The notes beneath the pieces were generated by a model. The model was not told the origin of the DNA. It did not search any database and worked only from the letters and a program-made list of their open reading frames with translations. A DNA stretch of 32,223 nt from an uncultured Ruminococcus sp. (GTDB lineage: Bacteria; Bacillota; Clostridia; UBA1212): contig CADAZX010000029.1 in NCBI GenBank assembly GCA_902792515.1, forward strand, positions 1 to 32,223. Direction: 5' to 3'. Positions 1-8,082 of this stretch are shown here, piece after piece (positions within the stretch are counted from its first letter, which is position 1; each line of letters starts with the position of its first letter). The translations under genes and the position numbers were made by a program.

Positions 1-1687
1 GGGAGTCCTGGATCAGGCGCTCGGTCTCTGTGTCGATGTTGGCGGTCGCCTCGTCGAGGATCATGACCTTGGGGCGCTGCAGGATCGTGCGCGCGAAGGA
101 GAGCAGCTGGCGCTCGCCGGTCGAGAAGTTGTTGCCGCGCTCGCGCACCTCGTCGTCAAGTCCCTTTTCGAGACGGTTGATGAAAACGTCGGCGTTTACG
201 TAGCGGCAGGCCTCGTTGATCTCGTCGTCGGTGACGTCCTCGCGCCTGAGCACGATGTTGCTGCGGATCGTTCCCGAGAACAGGAACACGTCCTGGAGCA
301 TCTGGCCGAAGCAGCTTCTGAGTGAAGAGACGGTGTAGTTTTTGATGTTCACGCCGTCAAGCAGGATCTCGCCCTTCTGGATGTCGTAGTTGCGGCAGAG
401 CAGGGAGAGGATTGTGGTTTTTCCGGAACCGGTGGCGCCGACGAGAGCGACGGTCTTGCCCGCGTCGATTTTGAACGAGACGTCCTTGAGGACCCAGTTT
501 TCGTCCTCGTACGCGAACCAGACGTTTTTGAACTCAATCTCACCGCGGATGTTTTCGGCTTCAATCGCGCCTTCAAGGTCGACGACCTCGGGAACGATGT
601 CCTGCACGGTGAAGATCTTTTCGGCCGACGCGAGCGCCGACTGGAGCCAGTTGAACATCTCCGCGAGGTTCTGGATCGGGTTGAAGAACGTCGAGATGTA
701 CATGTAGAACGTCACGAGCGTGCCGACCGAGATCGTCTGGCCGAGGAACACGGTGTTCTTGAGGTAGCCGCGACCCGCCAGGTAGAAAAGGGCGAGCACG
801 GACGAGATGTAGAGCATGTAGATGACCGGCCGGAAAATGCTGAAGACGAAAATTTCGCCCCATTTTGCCTTGCCGAGAGCCTTGTTCCTCGACTCGAACT
901 CGTTCTTTTTGCGTTCCTCGCGGTTGAAAATGTGGATAATTTTCATTCCCGAGAGGTTTTCGGACAGGAACGTGTTCATGTCGGTCGTGCAGTCCTTCAC
1001 GCGCCTGTACGCTCTCCGCGAGTATTTCCGGAAAATGAGCGTGAACAGGAAAATGAAGGGCATGAAGCAGATGACCATCAAAGAGAGCTCGTAGTTCACG
1101 AGGAGCATCGCGACGGTCACGCCGACGATCATTATCACGTTTTTGATCAGGTTGATCAGGATGTTCGTGAACAGGAACGAGACGGCGTTTGTGTCGTTCG
1201 TGACCCTGGTGACGAGCTTGCCGGTCGGAATCTTGTGCAGCTGCGCGTGCGAGAGGCTCTCGATGTGGCTGAACGTATCGTGCCTGAGGCCGGAGATGAT
1301 CTTCTGGCCGGTCTTCTGCAGAATGATCGCCTGGAAATACGTGCAGACGAGCGAGACCAGCAGCGAGACGCCGTAGAAGGCCACGAGCGTGAACAGCTGA
1401 GGCAGCTCGAACTTGTCCTTGATCAGTTCGCCGATGCGCCCCACGATGAGCGGGGAGACGATGTAGTAGACGACGGACACGAGCATGATGAGCAGCGCGA
1501 GCACGAACCTTCCCATGTAGGGCTTCGCGTAAATCAGCAGGCGCCTGAAGATCTCGCGGTCGGGCATGTGGCGCTCGAAGCCGATAGTCTCCTTTTTGTC
1601 CTTCATGAAGGCAAAAGCGAGTATGAACAGCGTGGCGAAAATGCCGACCGTTGCGCCGATTATTAAGATAGGATACCATTCGCGCAT
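1..1687 (-). CDS. ABC exporter half-transporter, canonical-glutamate subunit (3' end cut off by window)
   Basis: This is a membrane half-transporter: a transmembrane domain over about residues 1-340 followed by a nucleotide-binding domain. The frame is open for 562 codons to the window edge, so roughly the last 40-60 residues, including the H-loop, are missing. Visible motifs are Walker A GATGSGKTT (from residue 417), the Q-loop GQMLQDVFLF, a degenerate signature FSTGE (521-525, against LSGGQ) and Walker B VMILDE with the catalytic Glu at 546. The start ATG is at 1687-1685, one base after the stop of the upstream ABC gene, so the two are very probably co-translated. The degenerate signature with intact Walker B matches the TM288/BmrD-type partner of heterodimeric exporters (family knowledge). 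The substrate cannot be told from sequence; drug, lipid or peptide export are all possible. Confidence 0.93.
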   Translation of the reverse strand, partial: MREWYPILIIGATVGIFATLFILAFAFMKDKKETIGFERHMPDREIFRRLLIYAKPYMGRFVLALLIMLVSVVYYIVSPLIVGRIGELIKDKFELPQLFTLVAFYGVSLLVSLVCTYFQAIILQKTGQKIISGLRHDTFSHIESLSHAQLHKIPTGKLVTRVTNDTNAVSFLFTNILINLIKNVIMIVGVTVAMLLVNYELSLMVICFMPFIFLFTLIFRKYSRRAYRRVKDCTTDMNTFLSENLSGMKIIHIFNREERKKNEFESRNKALGKAKWGEIFVFSIFRPVIYMLYISSVLALFYLAGRGYLKNTVFLGQTISVGTLVTFYMYISTFFNPIQNLAEMFNWLQSALASAEKIFTVQDIVPEVVDLEGAIEAENIRGEIEFKNVWFAYEDENWVLKDVSFKIDAGKTVALVGATGSGKTTILSLLCRNYDIQKGEILLDGVNIKNYTVSSLRSCFGQMLQDVFLFSGTIRSNIVLRREDVTDDEINEACRYVNADVFINRLEKGLDDEVRERGNNFSTGERQLLSFARTILQRPKVMILDEATANIDTETERLIQDS

Positions 1688-1688
1688 A

Positions 1689-3467
1689 TCAGATATCACC
1701 TGCCTGTTCGTCTTCGAGCTTCTGCAGCTCGACAGTTCTTCTGAATTCGGGACACGTCTCCATAAGCTCATCGTGAGTACCGAAGCCGACCACGCGGCCG
1801 CGGTCCATATAAAGGATCTTGTCCATCTGCTCGATGGTGCTCACGCGGTGCGCGATAAGGATCGTTGTCTTACCCTTGCGGAGCGTGCGGAGACTGCCGA
1901 GAATTTTGCGTTCGGTGTCGGTGTCGACAGCCGAGACAGAGTCGTCCATAATGAGGATCGACGCGTCCTTCATGACGGCGCGCGCGATAGAGATGCGCTG
2001 CTTCTGGCCGCCGGAAACGGTTACACCTCGCTCACCCAAAACCGTGTCGTACCCGAGCGGGAACCCGGATATGTCGTCGTCAACGTCGGCAATTTTAGCC
2101 GCCTCCTCGACAAAGGAGCGCTCTTTCACTTCGGACGCGAACGAAATGTTGTCGGCGATCGTGTCGCTGAACAGGAAGTTGTCCTGGGGAACGTACGCCG
2201 CGAACTCGCGGACCGTCTTGATCGGTATCTCGTTGACGTCCTTTCCGTCGATGAAAAGCGTGCCGTCGGGAACGTTGTATGTCCTTAAGATGAGGTCGCA
2301 GACGGTCGTCTTGCCGGAGCCTGTTTTGCCTATAATTCCGATATTTTCGCCCGCGTTGATCTTGAACGAAACGTCTTCTAAGGAGTCGTTCGCGGCTCCC
2401 GGATAGCGCCAGGTGAGGTTCTTAAACTCGATTTCGCCCCTGATCGTTTCGGGCGCGGTCAGACCTTCTCTGTCCACAACGTCGCACTTCGTGTCGAGAA
2501 GCTTCGAGATCCTTCCGAGCGACGCCTTGCCGCGCGAGGTCATGTCGATAAGCTCCGCGATGGCCATGATCGGCCAGACGATGGATGAAAAATACCCGAT
2601 AAACTCGATAAGCTCGCCGGCGTCGAACGTTCCGACGTAGACGAGGTAGCCGCCGTAGCCGAGAATGACTCCGATGACCGACTCCTCGAAAAGAGTCACC
2701 AGCACCCTGAGAAGCGTCGCGGTCTTCACGAAGTCGACGTTTGCGTCCTCGTTCGACTTGTTGAGCTTGTCAAAAGCCATCAGCTCGCGCGTCTCGCGCA
2801 CGAACGCCTTTATGACAGCGATTCCCGAAAAGCTCTCCTGAGAAAAGTCGGAGATCTTCGAAAACTGTTCCTGCCTCGCGTCCCACTTTTTCGTCATGGA
2901 CTTGCCTACGACGGTGCCTATCGCGAAAAGAAGCACCATCGGAAGCATGCTGAAAAGCGTGAGCAGGGGGTTCATGCGGATCATTTTGTAGAGCGCCATA
3001 AGCCCGAGGCAGAGCGCGTCGGCCGCCATCAGAACACCGCTTCCGAAACAGTCCTCGATAGTGTCGAGGTCGTTCGTGAACAGCGACATCAGGTCGCCGA
3101 CCTTGTTCTCGTTGTAGAACTGCTGCGAGAGGTCCTTGCAGTGGTCGAACATCTCGCTTCTCAGGTCGGTGGCGACGCGGATGGCCGAGCCGAAAAAGAA
3201 CACGCGCCACAGAAAACGCCCTAAAAGCAGGGCAAAAACGATCACGAGCATCGGCGCGCAGATCTTGTCGAGCAAAATGTCCATCGAGAAGGGAACCTCG
3301 TTCCCGTCGATTTTAACGGTTCCGTACGTGAGCGCGCTCACGACCATGTTGTAGATTCGCGGAATCCTCAGCTGCAGAAAGTCGACGAGGATAAGCGACG
3401 CGACGCCGAGAACGAGCATCCAGGCGTACTTGAGATAGTATTTGTTTATGTGCTTTCCGAATACCAT
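1689..3467 (-). CDS. ABC exporter half-transporter, degenerate-site subunit
   Basis: A 592-residue half-transporter with a six-helix membrane domain (about 1-310) and an ATPase domain. Motifs are Walker A GKTGSGKTT (380-388), Q-loop YVPQDNFLFSD (Q428), canonical signature VSGGQ (484-488), Walker B ILIMDD and H-loop LIAH (H540). The catalytic glutamate after Walker B is replaced by Asp509, as in the TM287/BmrC-type subunit of heterodimeric exporters. I chose the ATG at 3467 over the upstream one at 3491 because GGGAGGAG lies 3 bases before it, and the protein then starts MVFGKHINKYY, a usual N-terminus. The next gene starts one base after its stop. The asymmetric motifs of the two proteins complement each other, so they most likely form one heterodimer. 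The substrate is unknown. Confidence 0.94.
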   Translation of the reverse strand: MVFGKHINKYYLKYAWMLVLGVASLILVDFLQLRIPRIYNMVVSALTYGTVKIDGNEVPFSMDILLDKICAPMLVIVFALLLGRFLWRVFFFGSAIRVATDLRSEMFDHCKDLSQQFYNENKVGDLMSLFTNDLDTIEDCFGSGVLMAADALCLGLMALYKMIRMNPLLTLFSMLPMVLLFAIGTVVGKSMTKKWDARQEQFSKISDFSQESFSGIAVIKAFVRETRELMAFDKLNKSNEDANVDFVKTATLLRVLVTLFEESVIGVILGYGGYLVYVGTFDAGELIEFIGYFSSIVWPIMAIAELIDMTSRGKASLGRISKLLDTKCDVVDREGLTAPETIRGEIEFKNLTWRYPGAANDSLEDVSFKINAGENIGIIGKTGSGKTTVCDLILRTYNVPDGTLFIDGKDVNEIPIKTVREFAAYVPQDNFLFSDTIADNISFASEVKERSFVEEAAKIADVDDDISGFPLGYDTVLGERGVTVSGGQKQRISIARAVMKDASILIMDDSVSAVDTDTERKILGSLRTLRKGKTTILIAHRVSTIEQMDKILYMDRGRVVGFGTHDELMETCPEFRRTVELQKLEDEQAGDI

Positions 3468-3514
3468 GGTCTCCTCCCAGCGAAAAGTCATTGATCGCCG
3501 CGTCAGCCTGCGCA

Positions 3515-3536
3515 GTTCCCTGTTTCCCTGTTTCCC
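3515..3536. repeat. Short tandem repeat in the ABC operon leader
   Basis: TGTTTCCC occurs twice in a row, flanked by a partial copy. It is followed by a small hairpin, TTCCCG-TTCGG-CGGGAA, at about 3532-3548. It lies between the predicted promoter and the first ABC gene, so it would be in the 5' untranslated RNA. No function is assigned. Confidence 0.5.
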
Positions 3537-3570
3537 GTTCGGCGGGAAGGCGTTACGCGGTTAATTTGTA

Positions 3571-3599
3571 AGTATACCACTATTAGGGAGAATTTAAAA
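3571..3599 (-). promoter_or_regulatory. Probable promoter of the ABC exporter genes
   Basis: On the minus strand the -10 box is TATACT (3576-3571), preceded by TGG, and a weak -35 box TTTTAA (3599-3594) lies 17 bases upstream. The TGG plus TAT core is shared with other promoters in the window. The start of transcription would be near 3564, about 97 bases before the ATG. Confidence 0.5.
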
Positions 3600-3610
3600 G
3601 TTTTTTATTA

Positions 3611-3654
3611 GCTATCCGGCTATCCGGATTCCGGAGTCCGGAGACTTTCCGGAG
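3611..3654. repeat. Clustered short direct repeats GCTATCCG and CCGGAG
   Basis: GCTATCCG occurs twice back to back (3611-3626), then CCGGAG three times (3631-3654). Several of these can pair with each other because CCGG is self-complementary. They sit between the terminator of the lipoprotein gene and the promoter of the ABC genes. They could be operator half-sites or slipped-strand repeats; no regulator is identified. Confidence 0.45.
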
Positions 3655-3696
3655 AATTAAAAAGAGCCCCTGCCGCGGCTTTCGCGCGGCAGGGGC
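3655..3696 (-). terminator. Intrinsic terminator after the beta-helix lipoprotein gene
   Basis: A perfect 12-bp stem (3666-3677 with 3685-3696, arm GCCCCTGCCGCG on the plus strand) encloses a 7-base loop. In the minus-strand direction it is followed by TCTTTTTAATT. It lies about 50 bases after the stop codon at 3746. Confidence 0.9.
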
Positions 3697-3745
3697 GTTT
3701 GAGGGTAAGCGCGCAGTTTTTTTGATTACAAGCTCGCGCCGCGGA

Positions 3746-6136
3746 TCAGTTGATCGTCACGCCCGCGAACATAAACTGGTTCGACGAGACGCCGAGAGGC
3801 TTTCCCGAATACGAGGTGACTCCGGTCGCCGTAATGCTCTCGGGCATCACAAGCGGGTACTTTCCGGTGTAATCCTCATAGCAGTAGAACGGGTTGATGT
3901 CCTCGAAAAGCATCGGCCCGAGCTCCGGGTCGGCGGCGTGGCTGTCGTTGATGAAGAGGTTTTCGATCGTGATGCGCCGCGGCAGGTAGCATGTGTAGCC
4001 GAAGTTGTGGTCGTACGTGTTGTAGCCGCCGATCACGGCCGCGTTCGCGGTCTGCCCGTTAAAAGGATAGTACGTGCAGTTTTTGATGATCAGGTCGCCG
4101 TCCCAGGTCGAGCCGTAGTCGTCGCGGAGGTTCACGAGAGTTCTGGCGTAGATCGAGGAGTTTTCGATAAGGGCGGTGCCGTGGCCGATCAGGTTGATAC
4201 CCTGGTGGCCGAGCAGGCAGTTCCTGATGGTTGCGTTGCAGACGCCTTTGTGAGCGTCGAACCTGCCGAGAACGCAGCCGTCGAAAAGAATGTTGCGCGA
4301 GTAGTTGGACGCGAACGTGCCCCAGTAGGTCTTGTCGTTGATGCTTCTCGACTGGATGACGTTCAGAAATGAGAGACCGATCGTCGAGGTGACCTGGCAG
4401 TCGTAGGAGCCCATTCCCGTCATCACACCGCCGGTTCCCATGGTGTAATACGTCTTGTGAGGCGTTAAAACGCAGTTTTTGACTGTGATGTTGCAGCAGT
4501 TGGAGATCATGAAGAAGCCGTTGTACGGTGCGCCCGTGTCGCCTTCGCCGGTCACGTAGTGGGCGATGCCGTCAGCCGTGAAATTCGACCGCTGGATGTC
4601 GATGCCTCTTCCCCAGTAGTTGTACTCGCTCTTGGCCTTGTTGGCGATCGTGGTGAAAATGCCGCCCTTTAACGTGAGGGGCTCTTCGTTCGCGGGCTTG
4701 TAGGAGGCGGAGGAGACGGTTTTGTAGTCCCAGATGATTGGCGTCGATGGGTCGACGTTGCCGTTTTCGTCGACTAAAATGAGCTCCTTCATCGCAGTGC
4801 CGCCGTCCTTGTTGGCGCCCTTGCGGATATACTGCATCACCTTCGAGTTGGTAAGCGTGAGGATCGACGCGGAGGGAAGCGACGTTCCGATGTTCTCCTG
4901 GCCGGCCGAGAGCTTTTTGACCTCTTTGGAGACGCTGCCCGACTTCACGGTCGAGGGAACGGAAAAGAGATTAATAGACGCGCTTTTCGTGTTCGCGTCG
5001 TCGAAAATGAAGTGAGTGCAGGACCAGTCCACAGGCGTCGTGATCTTCGAGGTCTTGCCGGCTTTTATATAATACGTCGCGTTTTCGGCGGTCAGGATCG
5101 GAAGCCCCTCCTTGTCGGCCGCGCGGTGCGCATCGTAGATAGCTGTCGTGTCGTCGGTGACGCCGTCGCCCGCTGCGCCGTAGTCCTCATACGTTATGAA
5201 CGTCCCGTAATCCTTCGAGAAGTCGGTGCCGGAGGACGCTGCCGCGGGCTTGCCTGCCTCAAGTGTGTTGTCCGGGAACGTAGACTCGAAAAAGTCGCGG
5301 AAAACGCGGAAATATCCTATCTTCGAGTTGCCCTTAACCGTGATGCCCGAGTCGCCTACAGTGACGTACCCGGTGCTCCCTTCAGGTGCCTGCTCAAAAC
5401 CGATGAGAAGGGCGGCGCTGTCGCTGATGTCGGAAACGTTCCTGACCTCGGGAAGCTCGCCCGTGCGTGTGAAAATGAATTTTTGCACGTAGTCCGCCGC
5501 CAACGCCTGCAGGCTGTCGGAGGGGTTCTTCGCGATGACGAACCGGGAGACCGGAGTACCGTTTACCGTGAAGCCGTCGGCGCACATGAACGGGTGGAAC
5601 GAGTGGGAATAGCCGGCCGGAAGCGACTTTTCGCCGGAACCTTCCATAAGCGTCGTGAAATACTCGACGGCGCGCCTCGTGCTCTCGCCGTTGCCGCCCT
5701 CTATAACAATGGAGCCGCTGTCTTCCGCGAAGATCCTGTACCCTTCGAAGGTCAGAACGCCGCCCTCGGCCTCTCCCGCGTCCGCCGCGAGCCTCACCGT
5801 AATCTCAGCGTTTCCGGAAGCGTCTGTCGCGAATGAAGTCCCCTGCGCCGCCATTTTTTCGGCGAAAAGGTCCACCGCCTCAGCCGCCATCTCCGGAAGA
5901 CCTTCCGCTTTAACAAGCGTGAACGGCGTATTGCCGTCCTTGTCTATAACGGTAATGCGGGGTTCGTCCGACGGTTTCCCGGTATCCTGCGGCCCTGACG
6001 GATCAGACGGATTTTCCGGACCGCACGCGGCCGCTCCGAGGACAAGCGCCAGAACGGTCAAAACCGCGGCCGCCTTTAAAATAACGTTACTCAAGCGCGG
6101 GACGCTTTTGTTTTTCATAAAATTACCGAATTCCAT
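3746..6136 (-). CDS. Secreted lipoprotein with pectate-lyase-like right-handed beta-helix domain
   Basis: A 796-residue exported protein. The N-terminus has basic residues, a hydrophobic stretch (about 18-37) and Cys38 after LGAAA, a plausible though not ideal lipobox; a Pro/Asp/Ser-rich spacer follows. Residues about 60-300 form one or two alpha/beta domains that vaguely recall the non-catalytic N-terminal domain of family 67/20 glycosidases. From about residue 318 the motif YEDYGAAGDGVTDDTTAI appears, the usual opening of pectate_lyase_3, GH28 and tailspike beta-helices. The rest is rich in N, T and G with short repeating strands such as NITVKNC, IRNCLL and LIIKNCTYY, typical of helix coils. 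The start ATG at 6136 has GGGAGAG 5 bases upstream; the ATG at 6175 has none. It has its own promoter and terminator, so it is probably monocistronic. A surface polysaccharide-degrading or -binding role is inference; catalytic residues were not identified. Confidence 0.8.
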   Translation of the reverse strand: MEFGNFMKNKSVPRLSNVILKAAAVLTVLALVLGAAACGPENPSDPSGPQDTGKPSDEPRITVIDKDGNTPFTLVKAEGLPEMAAEAVDLFAEKMAAQGTSFATDASGNAEITVRLAADAGEAEGGVLTFEGYRIFAEDSGSIVIEGGNGESTRRAVEYFTTLMEGSGEKSLPAGYSHSFHPFMCADGFTVNGTPVSRFVIAKNPSDSLQALAADYVQKFIFTRTGELPEVRNVSDISDSAALLIGFEQAPEGSTGYVTVGDSGITVKGNSKIGYFRVFRDFFESTFPDNTLEAGKPAAASSGTDFSKDYGTFITYEDYGAAGDGVTDDTTAIYDAHRAADKEGLPILTAENATYYIKAGKTSKITTPVDWSCTHFIFDDANTKSASINLFSVPSTVKSGSVSKEVKKLSAGQENIGTSLPSASILTLTNSKVMQYIRKGANKDGGTAMKELILVDENGNVDPSTPIIWDYKTVSSASYKPANEEPLTLKGGIFTTIANKAKSEYNYWGRGIDIQRSNFTADGIAHYVTGEGDTGAPYNGFFMISNCCNITVKNCVLTPHKTYYTMGTGGVMTGMGSYDCQVTSTIGLSFLNVIQSRSINDKTYWGTFASNYSRNILFDGCVLGRFDAHKGVCNATIRNCLLGHQGINLIGHGTALIENSSIYARTLVNLRDDYGSTWDGDLIIKNCTYYPFNGQTANAAVIGGYNTYDHNFGYTCYLPRRITIENLFINDSHAADPELGPMLFEDINPFYCYEDYTGKYPLVMPESITATGVTSYSGKPLGVSSNQFMFAGVTIN

Positions 6137-6237
6137 AATGCTCTCCCGATTGTTTTTTGTCAGTTGAATTTGCACCCGATTTTACTTTCTTTTTCGATGT
6201 TTTTGCCGGCTCCTGGCGCCGGTTTTCCGCTGATGAC

Positions 6238-6266
6238 AGTGTAGCACAACCGCGTATTTTTTTCAA
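6238..6266 (-). promoter_or_regulatory. Promoter of the beta-helix lipoprotein gene
   Basis: On the minus strand, TTGAAA (6266-6261), a 17-base spacer and TACACT (6243-6238), with TGC just before the -10 giving an extended -10. It reads towards the ATG at 6136 and leaves a leader of about 95 bases. Confidence 0.7.
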
Positions 6267-6358
6267 CGAGATTGAAGAGTCTTCGCAAAGCAAAGCCTCC
6301 GTAACAGGCTCTCTTAATGTTTTTTACCGCTGCGCCGGTTCGCGTCCGATAAATAAGT

Positions 6359-6403
6359 GGTTACATTTTGTCGGGTTACAAGGTGAAGCCGGTTTGTTAT
6401 AAT
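6359..6403 (+). promoter_or_regulatory. Promoter with GGTTACA direct repeat before the XRE-sigma4 gene
   Basis: The -10 box TATAAT (6398-6403) is preceded by TGT, an extended -10. The -35 box GTTACA (6375-6380) is 17 bases upstream. GGTTACA occurs at 6359-6365 and again at 6374-6380, the second copy overlapping the -35 box. This spacing of 15 bases suits a regulator binding tandem sites, possibly the XRE-sigma4 protein itself. The operator role is inference. Confidence 0.65.
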
Positions 6404-6426
6404 GTGTTTCGAAAGGAGGGTCCGGA

Positions 6427-6876
6427 ATGACCGTCGGAGAAGCGATAACCAAATACAGAAAGAAATGCAATCTGACGCAGAAGGAGCTGGCGGAGCTTAT
6501 GTACGTATCCCCGGATTTGGTGTCCATGTGGGAACGCGGCAACCGGATACCCGATTACCCGACTGTTTTGAAAATGAGCGGTATTTTCGGCGTCCTGCCC
6601 GAGTCGCTTATTGACAGAGAAATTGCGGTTGCGGAAGAATTGCGGAACGCGGCGCATGACAATATCGACATACCGGAACTCAAGGAATGCGTCAACTCGT
6701 TTCTCGAGACGCTCACCGAAAAACAGCGAGTTATATTTGTGATGAGATATTACCGCTTTCTTGACACAAAGACAATTAGCGACCAATTGGACACAACCGA
6801 CGGGTATATAAGAAATACGCTCGTCCGGATACGGCGGAAATTCAGAAAATTTATTACAAGGAGGCAAAATCAATGA
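6427..6876 (+). CDS. XRE-type HTH protein fused to a sigma-70 region 4-like domain
   Basis: A 149-residue regulator with two DNA-binding modules. Residues about 5-60 are a Cro/C1 (XRE) helix-turn-helix: LTQKELAELMYVSPDLVSMWERGNRIPDY. Residues about 95-145 resemble sigma-70 region 4: LTEKQRVIFVMRYYRFLDTK, then an HTH-like segment with a GYIRNTLVRIRRKFRKF recognition helix. There is no sigma region 2, so it is not a complete sigma factor. AGGAGGG precedes the ATG at 6427 by 7 bases, and a good promoter lies just upstream. The stop overlaps the start of the next gene by 4 bases (ATGA), so the membrane protein is co-translated. This looks like a sigma/anti-sigma style pair in which the core-binding domain is replaced by an XRE domain; that role is inferred. 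Confidence 0.88.
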   Translation: MTVGEAITKYRKKCNLTQKELAELMYVSPDLVSMWERGNRIPDYPTVLKMSGIFGVLPESLIDREIAVAEELRNAAHDNIDIPELKECVNSFLETLTEKQRVIFVMRYYRFLDTKTISDQLDTTDGYIRNTLVRIRRKFRKFITRRQNQ

Positions 6877-7610
6877 AACAGGAGGACTTGTATGACGCTC
6901 TCGTCAATATCGACGGCAAGTACGTGGAAGAAGCCGAGGCGTATCTTTCATCAAACAAAAAACTCCGTTCAACGAAAAAGACGATTGTTATCATAATAGC
7001 CGCGGCTGCGGTGCTGTCTGTAGCGATTTTGACTGTTTTTAACATATCGGCCAGACACGCTAAGCGGACCGTTACCGTACAGACAACGCCCGGTCCCGAC
7101 GGAAAAACCGACGTTATTCAGTATGAAATCACGGAGCCTGTCGATTATGACGATCCGGGGACGTGGCACGAAGGTTCGAATATTTGGATGATATACAAAC
7201 GCGGAACGGAGATTTTCGATTCGGGAGACCGGGACGTGTTTATAGCGTTTTCAACATATCCCACAGAGCTTGACAACTATTCGTTCGGGTCGCTCCATCA
7301 TACTGTGACATTCGTACTGAAGGACAAAAATACAGTTATCCGGGCTGCGGCAGACGCGGAAAACGTCACGGAATGCGTTCCGTATGCCGCGGGAGCGATG
7401 CGGAGTTTTAATTTGACCCTCATTTCCGGTGAGCAGACGCACGTTTTCGAAGTATTTGAGGGCGGCATGAAATCAGGCGTTATCGAAATCACTTTCGAGA
7501 AGGGGAGCGGAATTTCGGGCAAGGAGTTCTTTAAAATCAAATCGGTTGCCGGAAACGGATTCAAAGTTACCGCGACGAATTTCGACTACGAGAATCAGGT
7601 GTTTTTTTGA
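6873..7610 (+). CDS. Single-pass membrane protein, putative anti-sigma-like partner
   Basis: A 245-residue protein with a short cytoplasmic N-terminus (1-36), one membrane helix (about 37-57, very rich in Ile/Ala/Val) and an exported domain of about 185 residues. The opening EDLYDALVNIDGKYVEEAEAYL resembles N-termini I associate with clostridial anti-sigma proteins encoded next to sigma factors. The extracellular part is beta-rich in appearance and I do not recognise it. Translation is coupled to the XRE-sigma4 gene by an ATGA overlap. The likely role is to hold the cytoplasmic regulator and respond to an outside signal; this rests on topology and gene order only. No clear terminator follows. 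Confidence 0.8.
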   Translation: MKQEDLYDALVNIDGKYVEEAEAYLSSNKKLRSTKKTIVIIIAAAAVLSVAILTVFNISARHAKRTVTVQTTPGPDGKTDVIQYEITEPVDYDDPGTWHEGSNIWMIYKRGTEIFDSGDRDVFIAFSTYPTELDNYSFGSLHHTVTFVLKDKNTVIRAAADAENVTECVPYAAGAMRSFNLTLISGEQTHVFEVFEGGMKSGVIEITFEKGSGISGKEFFKIKSVAGNGFKVTATNFDYENQVFF

Positions 7611-7735
7611 CCGGCAGCACGCTCTCTGAAAAATCAAGAGAAGCGGGATTGCCTGAATCGATGCGGGCGGGTTGCCGGCGTTGCAAGATTTGATTGTAAA
7701 ACGTTGAGAACGGGCAGTGAATCGGGTGTATGGTA

Positions 7736-7764
7736 TTGACAGAGCGGAAATTGCGTGGTATCAT
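7736..7764 (+). promoter_or_regulatory. Promoter of the ferredoxin gene
   Basis: TTGACA (7736-7741), a 17-base spacer and TATCAT (7759-7764) preceded by TGG. It lies 37 bases upstream of the ferredoxin ATG. Its GTGGTATCATA core is shared with the promoters at 11244 and 13535. Confidence 0.88.
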
Positions 7765-7801
7765 ATATGCGTAATCTGAAACGGACGGAGGTGTTTTGAC
7801 T

Positions 7802-7975
7802 ATGGCATATAAAATTTCTGACGAATGTCTGGCTTGCGGAGCTTGCGCGGCGGGATGCCCGGTAGAGTGCATTACCGAGGGTGACGGCAAATACGTTATC
7901 GATCCCGAGCAGTGCATCGAGTGCGGCAGCTGCGCAGAGGTTTGCCCGGTAGGCGCTCCTCAATTAGAAGAATAA
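7802..7975 (+). CDS. 2[4Fe-4S] ferredoxin, 57 aa
   Basis: A small electron carrier with two complete cluster motifs: CLACGACAAGCP at residues 9-20 and CIECGSCAEVCP at residues 38-49. Each is CxxCxxCxxxCP, as in clostridial-type ferredoxins that serve low-potential redox enzymes such as pyruvate:ferredoxin oxidoreductase and hydrogenases. The length of 57 residues is normal for the family. GGAGGTG stands about 10 bases before the ATG at 7802. It has its own strong promoter and a hairpin with a T run after it, so it is probably monocistronic and highly expressed. Confidence 0.95.
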   Translation: MAYKISDECLACGACAAGCPVECITEGDGKYVIDPEQCIECGSCAEVCPVGAPQLEE

Positions 7976-7986
7976 TCTTTGACCCT

Positions 7987-8031
7987 AAGCCGGGAGACAT
8001 CCTTTTTTACGGGAGCTTCCGGCTTTTTTTG
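7987..8031 (+). terminator. Intrinsic terminator after ferredoxin
   Basis: The arms AAGCCGGGAG (7987-7996) and CTTCCGGCTT (8016-8025) pair over 10 bases with one G-T wobble. A run of T through about 8030 follows. The loop is 19 bases. It starts 12 bases after the ferredoxin stop. Confidence 0.75.
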
Positions 8032-8082
8032 CGAAATAAACCGCGGGAACGTCCGCGAATAACATACAAAACATACGTACAA

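Noticed and set aside
573..1679. Long open frame of 368 codons on the minus strand within the first ABC gene
   Set aside because: The translation is Arg/His-rich with no domain, while the alternate frame gives a full ABC transporter that runs off the edge. It is a shadow frame.
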